Below are positions 34,653 through 47,880 of a stretch of 64,000 bases of DNA, piece by piece. Below the pieces are notes generated by a model. The model saw only the letters and a program-made list of their open reading frames with translations. It had not been told where the DNA came from and did no database searches. The stretch comes from Heterostelium multicystogenum. Its lineage: Eukaryota > Evosea > Eumycetozoa > Acytosteliales > Acytosteliaceae. Made by a program: the position numbers and the translations under genes. Where the stretch lies: the NCBI GenBank assembly GCA_003667245.1, contig RCNN01000100.1, positions 1 through 64,000 on the forward strand, written 5' to 3'. Position 1 is the stretch's first letter. Every line of letters starts with the position of its first letter.

Positions 34653-37602
34653 CTTCTATGTATATATATAAATTAACAATATAATATAATATTGATCAAA
34701 ATATGACGAGATCCAATCAATTAGTTAACTAACTTGATCAAAATATCTGTTGTGTATTATAAGTTGACTTTTTTTCACTGTAATAATTACAAACACAACT
34801 TTCCCGCCTTTATTTAAATATTTCAGTTTGAAAAAACATGCTGAATTGAAAAGAGCTCCCAAATTATCACTAAAAATTGATCAAAAAAAAGAAATAATAA
34901 TTTAAAAAATATTGGCGCCATTTTATTATGTAAATCCATTATTAATTGTCTTACAAAACATAACTTAAGACTTGATTTAGTTGGAGAACTTTTGGTTTAG
35001 AACAAGCGAATACTCACTTTCAAATTCGTTTATCTTCAGAACCAACCACTCATATGTTAACTATGCATAGTTGTTCAAACAACAATTAAACCATCTATTA
35101 TAATGATCATCAAGCAAAGTTGTGCAAGTGTAGTTTAAACTCTAGACTTTGATATTAATTAATTATCAAAAGTACCTTTGTTTCCAATATTTTCACCACT
35201 ACCACGACCACCATCTCGTTTAAGGCAATATTTTGTTATCTTCTTACCAAACTCAGTAAAGTAATGCCAAGATGCGCATCAAAAGTTTAATTGCATTGCA
35301 AACTATTTGTGATTGGATTTCCAATCTTAAATATTACTATCACCATTTTCCATTACTTTTTTCACAATAACTCGTTCCACTACACTATACTTATATTGTA
35401 CAGTAGGTTTGTTGCACCAACTAACACTAGTCAACCACTATTTCATTATTTATCCAATCCAAGCAAATTTGGGTTTGGGTTTATTTAATTAAAAATCCCT
35501 TGCCAACGAACAAAAGAATTTGATGTATGTGTTGTGAACGAAGTGATACTAGATGTTTAGCTGTTGGTTATTATTGGTGAATGTTATTTAGTTGTGTGGC
35601 TGTTGATTTAAAAATTAATAGTATAATCTGTCTAAGATTCTTATTTTATTTTCTTCGCCCTATTCAAAGTTATTGTAAATTATTACGACGTTAATCGAGT
35701 AGTTACTAAAATTCCATTCCCATTTGTATTATTCACCTTCAATTCATTAATCAGCAAAGAAACAACAACCAACATATGATAAGTTACAAATTACAACTCA
35801 AATCAATGGGTGTTGTTATTGATGATTGAATAACATGCATAGCAAAATATACTGACAGCAGAAGTATCAATGGTAGCAATAATTATTGGATGATTACTGA
35901 AGATGTGTGTCTGTGTGTGTTGATAGTAACATCAACTAAATATCCATATTTATATATGAATGAAAATATATCTCAAATGGATATGTGTGGTGGCCCGGGT
36001 GTGACTATACAATTACACCACAAACCTCAATATCAACAATGAATGAACTCAAAACTTTATACATAACAAAATCTACATTGGCAATATCAATAAATAATAA
36101 TAGCATCACAACAAACAATATCATCATCATCACAAATATATAAATTATGCTTAAAAGCAGCTACTTCTTCATATCATCATCTTAAATTAAATTGCACAAT
36201 CAACTTAACGTACTTGTAGTTTGGGCTACTGCAACAACAAATCGATCAAATTTAAAGTGAAAATAAAGTGGTTGTTGGAGTTTATTTGCTCTTTTAAAAA
36301 AGTGTGTGTGTATAAGTTTGGTGGGTTGTGTGAGTTGAGTGCAGTGTGTTGTTTGACTGATTGTTTGATTGATTGATAGTGGTGGTATCGATCGTAATAA
36401 TATTATGTGGTTCCAAACACTACTATATATTTGATCAATATAGGTTCAGATTATAAATATTTACAACTTCTTAAACAAAAAAATCAACTATTACCTTAGC
36501 TTACCACGTTGTTAAAAATTTTGATTGATGAAAACATATAAAGATTAAAATTAACTTATTTTTATACTCTTGCGACGACCACCACTCCTCTTCACCACTT
36601 GCAATCAATACCAATAAAATCAACTCACATCCAACTAGTTGGATTCTATTTTCATCTATCTATTGTATGAGAAGAACAACATATAAACAAAGTAATTCAA
36701 ACACAACCATTTATTGATAGATAACACCAACTTCATGAAGTGATACCACTATCTTAGCAAGTAATAATAAGCGATTATTTCATACACCAATTCACTCACA
36801 TCTTCAATCAAATCAATTCACTAAACACCACAAACACAACACACAAATCATTCAAGTGATGATAATTACTTGTTTTAAAATAATAGAGTTTAAAAGATTT
36901 GTAAGTTTGACTACCCCCAGCTACTACTAATACCTATAAAGTTTATAAAAATATAGCTGCTTATCCATCCCTATTCATCCATATATCTACAGATATGTCA
37001 ATAGATATACTCACTATTTCTTCAACAATCAAATCAACAAATCAAATAAAATACCACAAAGTTCCTTTACTTTACTTTGCATTACTTTTCTATTATTAAA
37101 TCCAAGTCTTGCTTCTTCTTCACAAGAAACATCTACAATAACAACATGAGATATAGATAACACACACTCTCTCATATAATATAATATTTATGAAAACACC
37201 CTAACCCCTTTTTCGGTGATCTCAAACCATCAATCCATTTAAATAAATATAAAATTTATAAAGATTGAAATTTAATTACTAAACAACAACTACTACATCA
37301 ACAATACAATAACATCATCACCATCATCAACTTATTTTAAAACTTCTTCTTTTCTAGAGTGAGACTCTATAAATCATAAACATCAAATAAAAACTACTCT
37401 TACTTTTCAATCCCTTTTTGGTTTTCAATCAAACAGCAACTACAACAATCAAATCAAATCAATCAATAAATCATTTTAAATAATTTCCTATTTTTAAATT
37501 ACATTTTGTAAATAGTAATTTATCTTTTCTTTAAATTTCCAAACTCTTCCAAATCATTTTCACAACCAGCTCCTGCTCCTATTTTCCAAGTTAAGCTCAG
37601 AA
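34653..37602. other. Long non-coding spacer upstream of the GATA factor
   Basis: About 2.95 kb without a credible gene. It has many CAACA/ATCA strings on the plus strand, a TG-rich stretch near 36300-36370 and T/A-rich segments. The longest ORF (65 codons, from 35291) is low-complexity and unsupported. The length suggests a large regulatory region. Confidence 0.5.
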
Positions 37603-38621
37603 ATGACTACTTTCTACAAAACCAATACTCCATTCAATTGTAAATAATTTAATTTGATACCATTAATTTAATTAATTCTATTTTCTAATTCTATCTTTTT
37701 AACTTTTATTTCCTTGCACTCTACAATCCAAGATTTAAACAATAAAAAAATTCTAAATTTAACTATAAACAACGGTGACTCATATCCAGTTGTAGACCCA
37801 AAATATATATCATTCCAATCAACAAATCCACAAGCTTCCTCTCAAATCCCTTATAACCTTAACTATGATTATCCTATTGAAGAAATAGATTCACCTCGAG
37901 TCCAAGACAAATCAATCACTACCTCTTTTACTCTTAGAAATAACAACTACAATACCTCCAACAATACTAACAATTCTAAATATACCTCACCTTTTACTCA
38001 CACCTCAAAACCTTTCTTACCAAAAATTCTGCCTATATTTACTCTTCAGATGAAGAATTTTCAGAATCTTCTACAAGTTTCGAAGATCTTTCTTCAGATG
38101 ACTACTATCCACAATTACGCAAATCTAAAAAACAATTCAATACCAGTATAACTATTTTAAACCTCTGTCTGTTTCCTCATCTGCAATAAGTTCAGCTACT
38201 ACTTCCCCAACCACCTCCCCTGGCCAACAGTCAGTTCAGTTTGAACAGAGAAGATTATCCACATCAACTTCCAACTTAATGACCATGAAAGATTCCAAGA
38301 AAAAGACACCTATTACCCATCCATATTCGAAAAAACAATGAAAAAGTAATTTATCCCCTATTTTAATTTTTAATGATACATTACTTACCCAAGTAATAAA
38401 TCTAACAGCCAAGAGAAAAGAAGAGAGGAAGACCTCCTAAAGAAAGATTTGGTCAGTGTGTGAAATGTGATACCACTGAGACACCTGAGTGGAGAAGAGG
38501 TCCAGATGGTGAAACGTCATTGTGTAACGCTTGTGGTCTCCAATATGCCAAGCAAATGAGAAAAGAAAAAGAATCATCCACCGCCATAACAATGAGCTCA
38601 TTATTAAATATTCTAAACTAA
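37603..38621 (+). CDS. GATA-type zinc-finger transcription factor
   Basis: A short first exon (37603-37639, MTTFYKTNTPFN) is joined over 37640-37732 to a Ser/Thr/Asn-rich region, then a final exon from about 38412. That exon encodes an AT-hook-like KKRGRPPK and one GATA finger, CVKCDTTETPEWRRGPDGET with SLCNACGLQYAKQ (C-x2-C-x18-C-x2-C). Such factors bind WGATAR sites. In D. discoideum GATA proteins control developmental choices such as stalk and spore fates; this one's role is unknown. Frame changes are needed near 38030 (A5 run), 38155 and perhaps 38335. It is flanked on both sides by about 3 kb of non-coding DNA. Confidence 0.7.
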
Positions 38622-41600
38622 AAAGTTATAATGTTCTTAATATCCACTTTTCTTCATTAAATTTCCTAACTGGAGGATTTAAAAGAAGAATTAGGATCCA
38701 TTTTAGCCCATTTCCTCACACAATTATGTCACTACTTAACACCTGACAACTAATTTACTTCCGAATTAACACACCTAAATCTCATATAGATTTAATAAGT
38801 CATTTCCACATAAGTGACTTTGTTCTTCAAATTAATCGGTGATCTGCAACACTGAATAAATCAAACTGGATCAACAATGAAAACTTTCGAACTTGTAAAT
38901 AATAATAATACTAAAGTAGTTGTTTTTTCAAATAAAGAATTTCTATCGGTTAGTCTCTATTTCATATGCTCAACCCCCTTTTTAATTTCCCATTCCAACA
39001 AAACAAACCAATTTAAATAGTTGCCTAAATAATTTTTATTATCAATTCTGCTTCTTTGCATTAACAAACATATTTAAAATAGAATGTGATGATGGTCAAA
39101 AGTACTATTCTAAGCCCAACAAGGTTGTTCAATAAATATCGACCATTGATTTTGGATGAATTGGAAATAGAAATCCTATCTTAAATTCGGTCAGACCTGA
39201 ATCGACCTAAACAAATTTCCAATCTGAAAAAACCTGGTCCCAAATAGTTTTGACTAAAAATATCTTACGGAGTTTCCTTTTATAGAATCTGGCAAGATTC
39301 TAATCTTGATTATAATACGCATATCTTAAATTTATATATATTTATATTTTAAATCAATTCTAAATTTTTTGTTTTATTATTAGTTTTTAATGAATATTAT
39401 ATTTTTATAAATAGTATCAAAACTATTAACATAAACTCTACAATCAAATCTCAACTATCTTTAAATTTATGTAAATTCTTTATTATTACATAAACTTTCT
39501 TAGAAAGCAATTAATGTAAAGAAATCAATTCAACTATTCAGCAAATCAACATCATTTTTTGTAAGTATTATATTTGGATATAAAAATAAATTAAATAACA
39601 TTCAATTAAAGAATATATATATACAAGAAGAGAAGATGTCTTTTTAAAAATGAAAATATCATTATTTAATTTAATTTAATTTAAATAATCATTTGTAAAT
39701 ATTTCTAAAAAACCTTAAAAATCACTCTTTCATTAGAAATTTGAAAATTACTTTATAAGGAATGTTTTTAGTTGGTTGGAAAAAGAAACTTACCAATCAT
39801 TATATCTTTAATATTAAACGAAGTGGACTTCAATGCTTATTTTCTAATTAGAAAACCGAACTATTAGCAATGAGCCACAATCGTTCATCTCATTAATTGT
39901 ATATATTTATTTATTTATTTAATAATATTAATAATAGTATTTTTTGTGATATCATTATTAACAAAAGAAAATAACTTCATTATTTTAAAAAAAGTTTCCA
40001 AATACAAATTTTTAATGGTAACAAAACAAATGTGTCTTTTGGTGATTTATCTTTGCATAGTTTAAATTAAATTAAATTAAAATTATATGTAATAGTGTGG
40101 TGGTGGTGTTACTGTGGGGTTAAAAAGGGAAAAGATGTGAGTAATTGTTGGAATGAAGTTAGGTAAAATTTGTGGGGATGGGGGTTTTGAACAAATATCA
40201 AAACCTCCCAAAAAACCACTAATCAATTTAAAATAGAAAGAATTTTTTTATAACATCTTAACTACAGTATCGAAAAACTATTGATTACCATTTTAATGAG
40301 GGTTAACCCTTCAACGAACCACCTCAGCTCCACCTCAACTTCAAAAAAATTACTAACTCCAGTAAAACATGTTGTTGTTTATTTCAAACTCACACTCTCA
40401 CACTCTCACACACCATGACCTTTACTATTGAGAAGTAGGATTATTATTAATACCTTTAGTTAAATGAAAATACACAAAATAACTTCCAAGGTATAAATCA
40501 CTTTAATTTAGTTTCTTAGGTGTGTTTTATATTACGATTTGTTGCCGCTGGAGTGTTATTTTTCAAACACCCAATTCTTTCTATCTTATTTATATCTCTT
40601 CCTTTTTATCTTTATGTATCTTTGCTCGCAATAAAATTCTCATACTCTGAGACATTTGTTACAATTAAAATTATTACTACCATTGTTATTGCTACTTAGT
40701 GATTCTGAATTTTTCTTGCAATCGTTTGCTTTTCTACCCTCATTCCTCTTTAATTTTACCATCCAGTTAGTTGTGGTAGCTTAAACGATTTAACAAATAA
40801 AAATATAACTGAACAAATAAGAAGTAATCCACTCTTTTTGACTTTGGTCATACCATTGCATAACAAAAGTAAATATATTACAAATTAATACACTTCATAT
40901 AGCTATTGTATTTGATATTCATCTCAAGATTTGATAGATATCACATGATACTTGTAAAAATTGATTAAATTATTATTATTATTTGTAACCAACCTCAAAT
41001 ATCAACACCAAATAATAAATTTTTATTTATTTATTTATTCATTGACTATTATACCAATATTTTATTTCGATACTCTATTTGGCATTGCTTGACACCTATG
41101 TTTATATTATATTATTCTTATTAGTAACAACAAACACACTTCTCATTTTTTATTATTATTGTGTATTCTTTCAAAAAGAACTAGCATTTTAATTGATGCT
41201 GGTAATAAATCACCACACCACCCAGTAATCTTATTCTTTTGACTTTCCCCCTTTTTCAATTTTTAATTAAATCTATGTATTGAATCAAAAAATTGAACTG
41301 TGATTGACCAATCTATATGAAAGATTGAATAGCAATTCAATAGCTCACACACCATAATAATAGCTACACCTACTACTACGAGTTATACAACTAAATTTTG
41401 AAGTACAATTAAATTTTTAATTATTACTCTATTCATATATATATTTAAATTGCAAAATTCCATAAATACTTTACTAATTCAAATAATTATCCTCCTAAAC
41501 AAATAATTCTAAACTACTTATTATAACACTAGATTGAATTTCCCTATTCCCTATAAATTTAATCAACACTACTTATCTAAAAATACAATCTAATCAATAC

Positions 41601-41624
41601 ACCTGTAGTTTTAAAATTACAACT
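38622..41624. other. Long non-coding spacer
   Basis: About 3.0 kb of AT-rich sequence without a supported gene. It contains a perfect AGGGTTAACCCT palindrome near 40298-40309 and several (CA)n-like and T-rich strings. It probably includes the regulatory region of the cyclin gene. Confidence 0.5.
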
Positions 41625-42446
41625 ATGCTATCCACCAACTATTACAACAATCACTTTGTAAATTCCAAATGTACTTATATTGATTGTGGTATTGCAACCA
41701 ATCAACTCAACAATCAACAACCATCAACTTCACCCTTCATTATCATCTTCTACATCATCGAGCTCGAGTTCATTATCTTATACCAACAGGAGAATCTCTA
41801 AATACCCGTATCTCACAAACTATCTCACTACTTTGTCGACTGACCTACTGGTAAAAAAAGTATGTAGCTGGGTAACCGAATCCTATCGAAGTGGAAAATT
41901 TGGATACAATGAAACCTTGCTCTCGAAATCTCAGATGGCTGCTGGTGTCACCGAAATACTTGAAGTAATATTACAATGGATAATCGAAGATTTAAATGAA
42001 TCACCTTATATTTTGTTTACCGCTTTCTTTTTTGGCCGATAAATATGTAAAGAAAGTTGGAATTAGACAGAGTTCAGTCTTGTGGTTAATTCTAACAAGG
42101 TAAGCTAATTAAAACTAATTTAGGTTATAAGTAAGATTGATTATTAATTGTTTAAAATTATAGTTGTATTGTCTCAATTAAAATGTGTAGTGAATCAAAA
42201 ATCAATATATATAAAAATTGCCAGTAAATTCGAAACAAGCCATTCCAACATTGTCAAAATGGAAATGGAATTCCTTCTGCCATGGATTACCGTGTCTATG
42301 TAGAGGAACAAACTGTCAATGCTTTCTTGACCTGTATATTTATGGAATTTAAATGTAACATCCCAGATAGAACTCAAGAGAAATTGAATGACATACAAAT
42401 AGAAATACAACAGAAAGAACAACAACAAAAGTTAGATGTAAACTAA
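41625..42446 (+). CDS. Cyclin-like protein, Pho80/PCL type (frameshifted)
   Basis: Two exons with an intron at 42100-42163. The recognisable core reads LVKKVCSWVTESYRSGKFGY, TEILEVILQWIIEDLNESPY, then FFLADKYVKKVGIRQSSVLW, VKMEMEFLL and DYRVYVEEQTVNAFLTCIFM. FLADKY, the helix layout and the MEFLLPxDYRVYVEE segment match the Pho80-type cyclin box, which activates cyclin-dependent kinases of the Pho85/Cdk5 type. The leader is Ser/Asn-rich. Frame changes are needed at about 41730, in a T6 run at about 42023-42031, and at about 42220 and 42285. Many breaks in one short gene leave open whether it is functional. Confidence 0.55.
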
Positions 42447-43077
42447 CTTTTGTAAAGATATATAAATATATTAAATCTTTTTTTGCTCTTTGTTTTAAAA
42501 GTATAAATAAAAAAAGAAGAGATGTACAAACAAAATTATAAGAACCACTGAGTTCCATCGGTGAAAAGAATTAAACATTTTATTTATAAGGGTCTCTGAT
42601 AAATTATAACAAAGTGAACATAATGTTCTATTTTTTGCACAAAGCACCCTAAAGATTTTTTGCATTTTATTTTTTGAACCTTATAAATTTTTCGATCTAA
42701 GGTTATAAATACTTGAATTCAAACAAAATCTTGCGAATTTTGAGAAAGTTAATGTTGAATCCTCCAAAACCTCTTATTAAAGATTGATTCTGGTTATTTT
42801 TTCAATTGTATATATCAATAAAATATATAGTCAATCAAATCAAGCTTCTTTTTGAGTAATATTCTTAATAATTTAGAGCTGTGATACAAGGTATTAAAAT
42901 TTACAATATATTAGGTTAAAGTAGTTGGAATAATAATAAATAGTATCTAATTTTAATTAATGGAGTAAATGTAATATTTCAATAATAATTTGGTATCACA
43001 TTAATAGATTACGTGATTAATAAACAGAACAAAACAAGTAATAAATATAATATTATTATATATAGAAACAATAATTA
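42447..43077. other. Intergenic, AT-rich
   Basis: A 631-bp spacer between two plus-strand genes; no coding signal. It should hold the promoter of the ComC-like gene that follows. Confidence 0.5.
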
Positions 43078-44980
43078 ATGTTAAGAGGTGCAAATTTCAA
43101 TATATATAAATCATTTTCTTTTTTATTATGTCTATCTATACTTCTATTAATATTTAATGAAAGCAAGTTTATAATTGCTCATGCACTCGACAGCAATGAA
43201 TTGAAACCACAAACAGAACAACAACCACATTTTAAAAACAGTAACAACAATAACAACAACAATGACGATGATATAAATATTAGTAATAATAATAACATTA
43301 ATAAAAATAGTATTAATAGTATATACTTAAATAGTAATAGTGGTAATAGTTCTAGTAGTAGTGATAGCAATATTGATAGTGGTGATATACGTATGTTTTG
43401 TATTTGATTTTATCTTAATCCAATCTTTGCAAATATTAATATTTATTACTATTATTATTATTATTATAATAATTATCGTTATTATTAATCATTAGCAATA
43501 CCATTTGGAGAAAATATAATAGTATCAAAAGATACAATCAATTTCACATGGTCGTCCTCAAGCTATGACCATAAACCATATTATAATGCATCGATATCGT
43601 TCGACGAAAAAGTTTGGACCGATTTCTGTGTTTATATTGAAACAAACAATTGTATATTCGACGGCTTAGTTTCAAACACTACCTATCATTTCAGGATATC
43701 TGATGTAGCCTATGAAATACCAGTGATTAAATATTATCAAATTCAAACACTACCAGGTAGGTGACACACTACATAGATAGTAGTAGTCTTGGTTCAAACA
43801 AACAAGAGGATTTCTAATGTTATAATAGATGCAACAAGTAGGTGTATTCTGGAGGATGGAGATAATGCCTGCTATGGCAATGGAAAATGTTTGGATAATC
43901 AGTGTTTTTGTAACGACGGTTGGGGTGGCGATCTATGTCAGATCCAAACCTTCAATAGCCATCGTTACCAATTGGTCAAGCCAAGTACGACGCAACCATT
44001 TGCTAATATTTCAATGGGTGGAATGACCTACTCAATTGTACTAGAAAGTCTCAAGGAGTACACTGCCGATGGTTGGATTGTCGGCAACACTGTGAATTTT
44101 TCAATGCTGAACTGGAGGTTCACTGCACTCGAAGATGAGGCTGTTGAGATCTTTACAACCGATACTGTGGTTAGAAAGCGCTGGATTTATCAGGCAAGGT
44201 TAGACACTAACTACCTTTGGAAACAGAATGCTTTGATCAATATCACATTTACACAGTACTCTGGAATAGATGGTATCACAGATAATCAGTACTATTCATT
44301 TCCATACGCAGGACATCCCCATTCTATATCACTGGGCTCGCTCAAGTATGATATCACAGTAGAGGGTTGGCGATTCCAAAATTATGACAATCTACTCGAA
44401 GTCAACAGTATTGTCACTCCACCTGAGGGTGGAGATCAGTGTGTAGAGTGGTCTCATTACTCTCTCATCACAGGCGACCGTGTAACCGCACTAAGCTTAA
44501 TAGATGCTGGAGGAAATATGGTGTATGGACAATTTCCCAATCGTGCCGATGTCGATTACCTACCTAGAGTAGTCGAGAATAGGTTCAACAAGAATGAAAA
44601 TGATGGGCTCTGTTCATGTTTCTTCAAAACTACCCTATTTTGAATTACGAGCACTCTTTGATCCCGACGTCAATTTACTGGTGACAGGAGGTGACTATTC
44701 AAGGTGTAGATATCCTTCGAAAAATAGATTCACTCTGATGGTTACTTTTGGATTTTCACTAGGATTATTATTGGCGGCCACTACAGTATGTCTCATGGTT
44801 AAATATCAACAAGGACGACAATCAAAGAGTTATCACAATATGGATGATGAAGAGGAGGCACAGATTCACCAACCTCAGACTCCTCATCAGCAACAAGATG
44901 ATGATGACGACAACTATGATGATGACCGATCAGTTTCTGGTGTCATCCTAGTAGATAGACATAACAACAAAAATGACTAG
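43078..44980 (+). CDS. Second ComC-like surface receptor (EGF module, supersandwich domain, TM)
   Basis: Exons start at 43078, 43496 and 43829, with introns at 43391-43495 and 43757-43828. A signal peptide (FSFLLCLSILLLIFNESKFI) is followed by an Asn/Ser run, a fibronectin-III-like stretch (INFTWSSSSYDHKPYY, TTYHFRISDV), an EGF module (CYGNGKCLDNQCFC, NDGWGGDLC), a supersandwich region (about 43960-44690) with several NxS/T sites, one TM helix (FTLMVTFGFSLGLLLAATTV) and an acidic cytoplasmic tail. The layout matches the larger gene at 20807-25280, and both are probably cell-cell recognition or developmental signalling receptors. One frame change is needed near 44590-44640, just before DPDVNLLV. 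Ligand unknown. Confidence 0.7.
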
Positions 44981-45224
44981 ATAGATAGATAGCACGAGCT
45001 CCCTTCTAGCTATTAATAAACATACTTCTTAATATACATATAACCATTACTTTATTCCTTGCATTTATTACATCCAAATGTTAAACATATGTTCGAAAAA
45101 ACTGAAAAAAAAATGCAAAAAAAAAAAAAAAAACTTTCGTTTGATAAAATTGATCTGATAAGTGTTATCTTTGTTCGACATACTTGTAATTAATCAGATT
45201 TTATAAGAGTTTGATTTGATAGAT

Positions 45225-45821
45225 ATGTCATTTTTTAATAATACATTAAAGAGCGTGAGATCATCTTCAACTCTTTTTGGTGAAGGTATGTATAGTTAGT
45301 CTATAAGTCAAAGCTACAGGAGCAAGAAGTCCTAGCCAGATGAAAGAACAATGTAACTCACTCATCGTTTACTTGCAAACTTTCATTGTTTGCTTATTGT
45401 TGTATTATATATATATATGCAGTTGAATCATTAATATATACAAAGAGATGGGCTACTAAGAAATCAGCTGCTACAACAAAGAACGGTAGAGATTCAAAAC
45501 CAAAGTATCTTGGTGTCAAGAAGTTTGGTGGACAGTTTGTCGAGCCAGGAAACATTATAGTCAGACAAAGAGGAACTAAGTTCCACCCAGGTGATGGTGT
45601 CGGAATGGGTAGAGATCATACTATTTTCGCAACCACTCCAGGTGTCGTTTACTTTTCAGTTTCAACAGTCAACTCCAGAGGAGAAAAGCGCACAACCAAG
45701 AAAGTTTATCTCTGTATTGGATCTCAGCAAGATCTATGCTGAACAAGAGATGATGGATAACGAATTACTACAAGAAGAAGAACAACAACAACAAACAACA
45801 GCAGAGTCTCAAAAATTGTAG
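45225..45821 (+). CDS. mrpl27: Mitochondrial large-ribosomal-subunit protein bL27
   Basis: Exon 1 is 45225-45285 and the intron 45286-45422. A short presequence ([20 protein letters not shown]) precedes the bL27 signature: [56 protein letters not shown]. bL27 sits near the peptidyl-transferase centre of bacterial-type ribosomes. One frame ends early at 45742. A one-base change near 45700 continues into [17 protein letters not shown] and a Glu/Gln tail ending at 45821, a better fit for a mitochondrial C-terminal extension. The start is chosen because it gives a presequence and a clean splice. Confidence 0.85.
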
Positions 45822-46760
45822 AAACTAAAACCAATATATATAAATTAATTAAAAGCAAAATCATATTTTAAAAGATAGATTAGAAAAGATATGAATATAT
45901 CTACAGCAATCACAACTATATCAATTGATCATCAGGTCTTAGCACAATCCTTGCAGGTTTAGCTACACTCAGTTCTACTATACTATCTATCTATCTATCC
46001 CACAGAATACATATTCAATTGAACAAGGTCCAGCAGCTTTCAAATTGTAGAAATGAATGTTTATTATGATGCATATTATTATGAGCTCCTGAGATTATAT
46101 GACGTGGATGAAGAGATGAAATGATTATCTATCTATAGTATGAATCTTTAGACAGATTTTTTTTGTATTTGGTCGACATTAGACAGATTTGACATAATCA
46201 TTATTATTTGTTTTGACCTTTTTTAATTAATATTTTTGTTCAATTCAAAACAACATCAAACATCAAACAAACAAAACCACCATCTTTGCTTTCAAACTAA
46301 CTGCGACACTCGCCTAAACTTTAGGTGTGTTTGTTAAAGTAAATAATATAATACAATATAATGTTGTGGTATTCTTGAGAAGTGTATAAATAAATAAAAG
46401 ATAACTTCACCTTCACTTCACACAAAGTGTACAACCGATAGTGTGAATTTGTGAATCTTTTAATACAATAATATATATATTAATAGTAGTATAATTTAAA
46501 ATTATGATTTTACTATTATTAATCATAAAATAAAATACTAATATTCATCAACCAAATACTTCATTTATTCATCAATAGTATTGTACGAAAACAACACAAC
46601 AACAATAACAATAACAACAAAACAGCAACTTATTACTTTTTACTTATTACTTAATTTGTTGTTTGACAAGTAGGAATAGAAGTAGTATTTCTATTTTCGA
46701 ATCAAATCAAAAACCCAACCCAACATAACATAAAATAACAATCAAAATAGTTATTTAGTA
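45822..46760. other. Intergenic, AT-rich
   Basis: A 939-bp spacer with a CTAT microsatellite near 45980-45997 and AAC repeats near 46590-46625. No gene seen; it probably carries the promoter and leader of the next gene. Confidence 0.5.
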
Positions 46761-47663
46761 ATGAAATTAATTTTAATAGTATCAATTTTAGTTTATATAA
46801 TATTCAATAAATGTACTTTGGTATATAGCAATAGAATCAATGTAGACCAATTTAAGGATTTATCTAAATCCATTTTACAAGAGTTGGAAATGATGTTTGA
46901 TCATGATGATGAAAGTCATGCAGCACCCATGGCTGATGCCAACGATACAACTAAAAATACTACATCCGATTCCACCTGGCAACAGCAAGGCTGGAGCAGT
47001 AAATTCTTTCCTTCATTGCCACCGATGAATGTTACAATGGACTTTAATAATTCTACGGTTAGTTTGCCCATGCAGATGTATGCCGATCGTCTTAATATCT
47101 CAGATGTGAGAATGTATTCTCCGAATGTCAAATTCCCGCTCTCTTTTAATTCAAAGAACATGACCTATGATATCGATATTCATGCCGATACACTTCCAAT
47201 GACAATATCGCTCAATCCCAACAACTCAGTGGTGCCCCTGCAACTGATGATCAACGGTGACAATCAGATTCCAGTTGGAATTGATATCAAAAACATGTCG
47301 GTTCCATTGTTTAATTGGCTGGCTATCGGATTCCTTGGTAGTTTGATTATGGTCTGTCTGATAATGATCATCTATCAACACAGCATGCTATTGTCACTCA
47401 AGCGTCGATTGGATGATATCGATGTATCGAATCAAGTTTATCAGGGCAAGCGTATCAAAGTTGGTCATCGATGGTACAACTCAATCAACGACAACAACAA
47501 CATCAATGACGAAAGTATCAATATCAATGATGATAACAATAACAACAGCAATATTATCAATAGCCAAGATCCTAAATATATAATACAATGCCATAAATGT
47601 GGTCAAGTAAATGGTAGAACCAATTTTTGTTTTCAATGTGGTAACCCTCTCCAGATAGGATAA
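46761..47663 (+). CDS. Single-pass membrane protein with C-terminal zinc ribbon
   Basis: An intact 300-residue single-exon ORF. A signal peptide (KLILIVSILVYIIFNKCTLV) is followed by about 165 residues with at least six NxS/T sequons (NVTMDF, NNSTVSL, NMTYDI), so this part faces the lumen or cell exterior. One TM helix (FNWLAIGFLGSLIMVCLIMI) leads to a cytosolic tail with a basic patch, an Asn/Asp run, and a zinc ribbon, CHKCGQVNGRTNFCFQCG (two CxxC pairs). No known family is recognised. The layout suggests an endomembrane or surface protein with a cytosolic zinc-binding docking module. Confidence 0.75.
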   Translation: MKLILIVSILVYIIFNKCTLVYSNRINVDQFKDLSKSILQELEMMFDHDDESHAAPMADANDTTKNTTSDSTWQQQGWSSKFFPSLPPMNVTMDFNNSTVSLPMQMYADRLNISDVRMYSPNVKFPLSFNSKNMTYDIDIHADTLPMTISLNPNNSVVPLQLMINGDNQIPVGIDIKNMSVPLFNWLAIGFLGSLIMVCLIMIIYQHSMLLSLKRRLDDIDVSNQVYQGKRIKVGHRWYNSINDNNNINDESININDDNNNNSNIINSQDPKYIIQCHKCGQVNGRTNFCFQCGNPLQIG

Positions 47664-47880
47664 CTCATAAAGCCACACATATATATATCTAACGCCATAT
47701 AACCAAACCAAACATACAATGTACATACATACAAACAGACAAACAAACAGACAATAATATATATCCATGAAATTTAGCCTTAATGCATCGTTTTAAAATA
47801 AAAGCGAAGGTACAGAAACACGAATGTTTTTAATCTAATTATCAGATTCTAAATATTTTAGAATTGCCTTACTCAATCAG

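Noticed and set aside
34653..41624. Small ORFs and CA-rich strings as hidden genes
   Set aside because: Composition is simple, frames are short, and no splice pattern links them.
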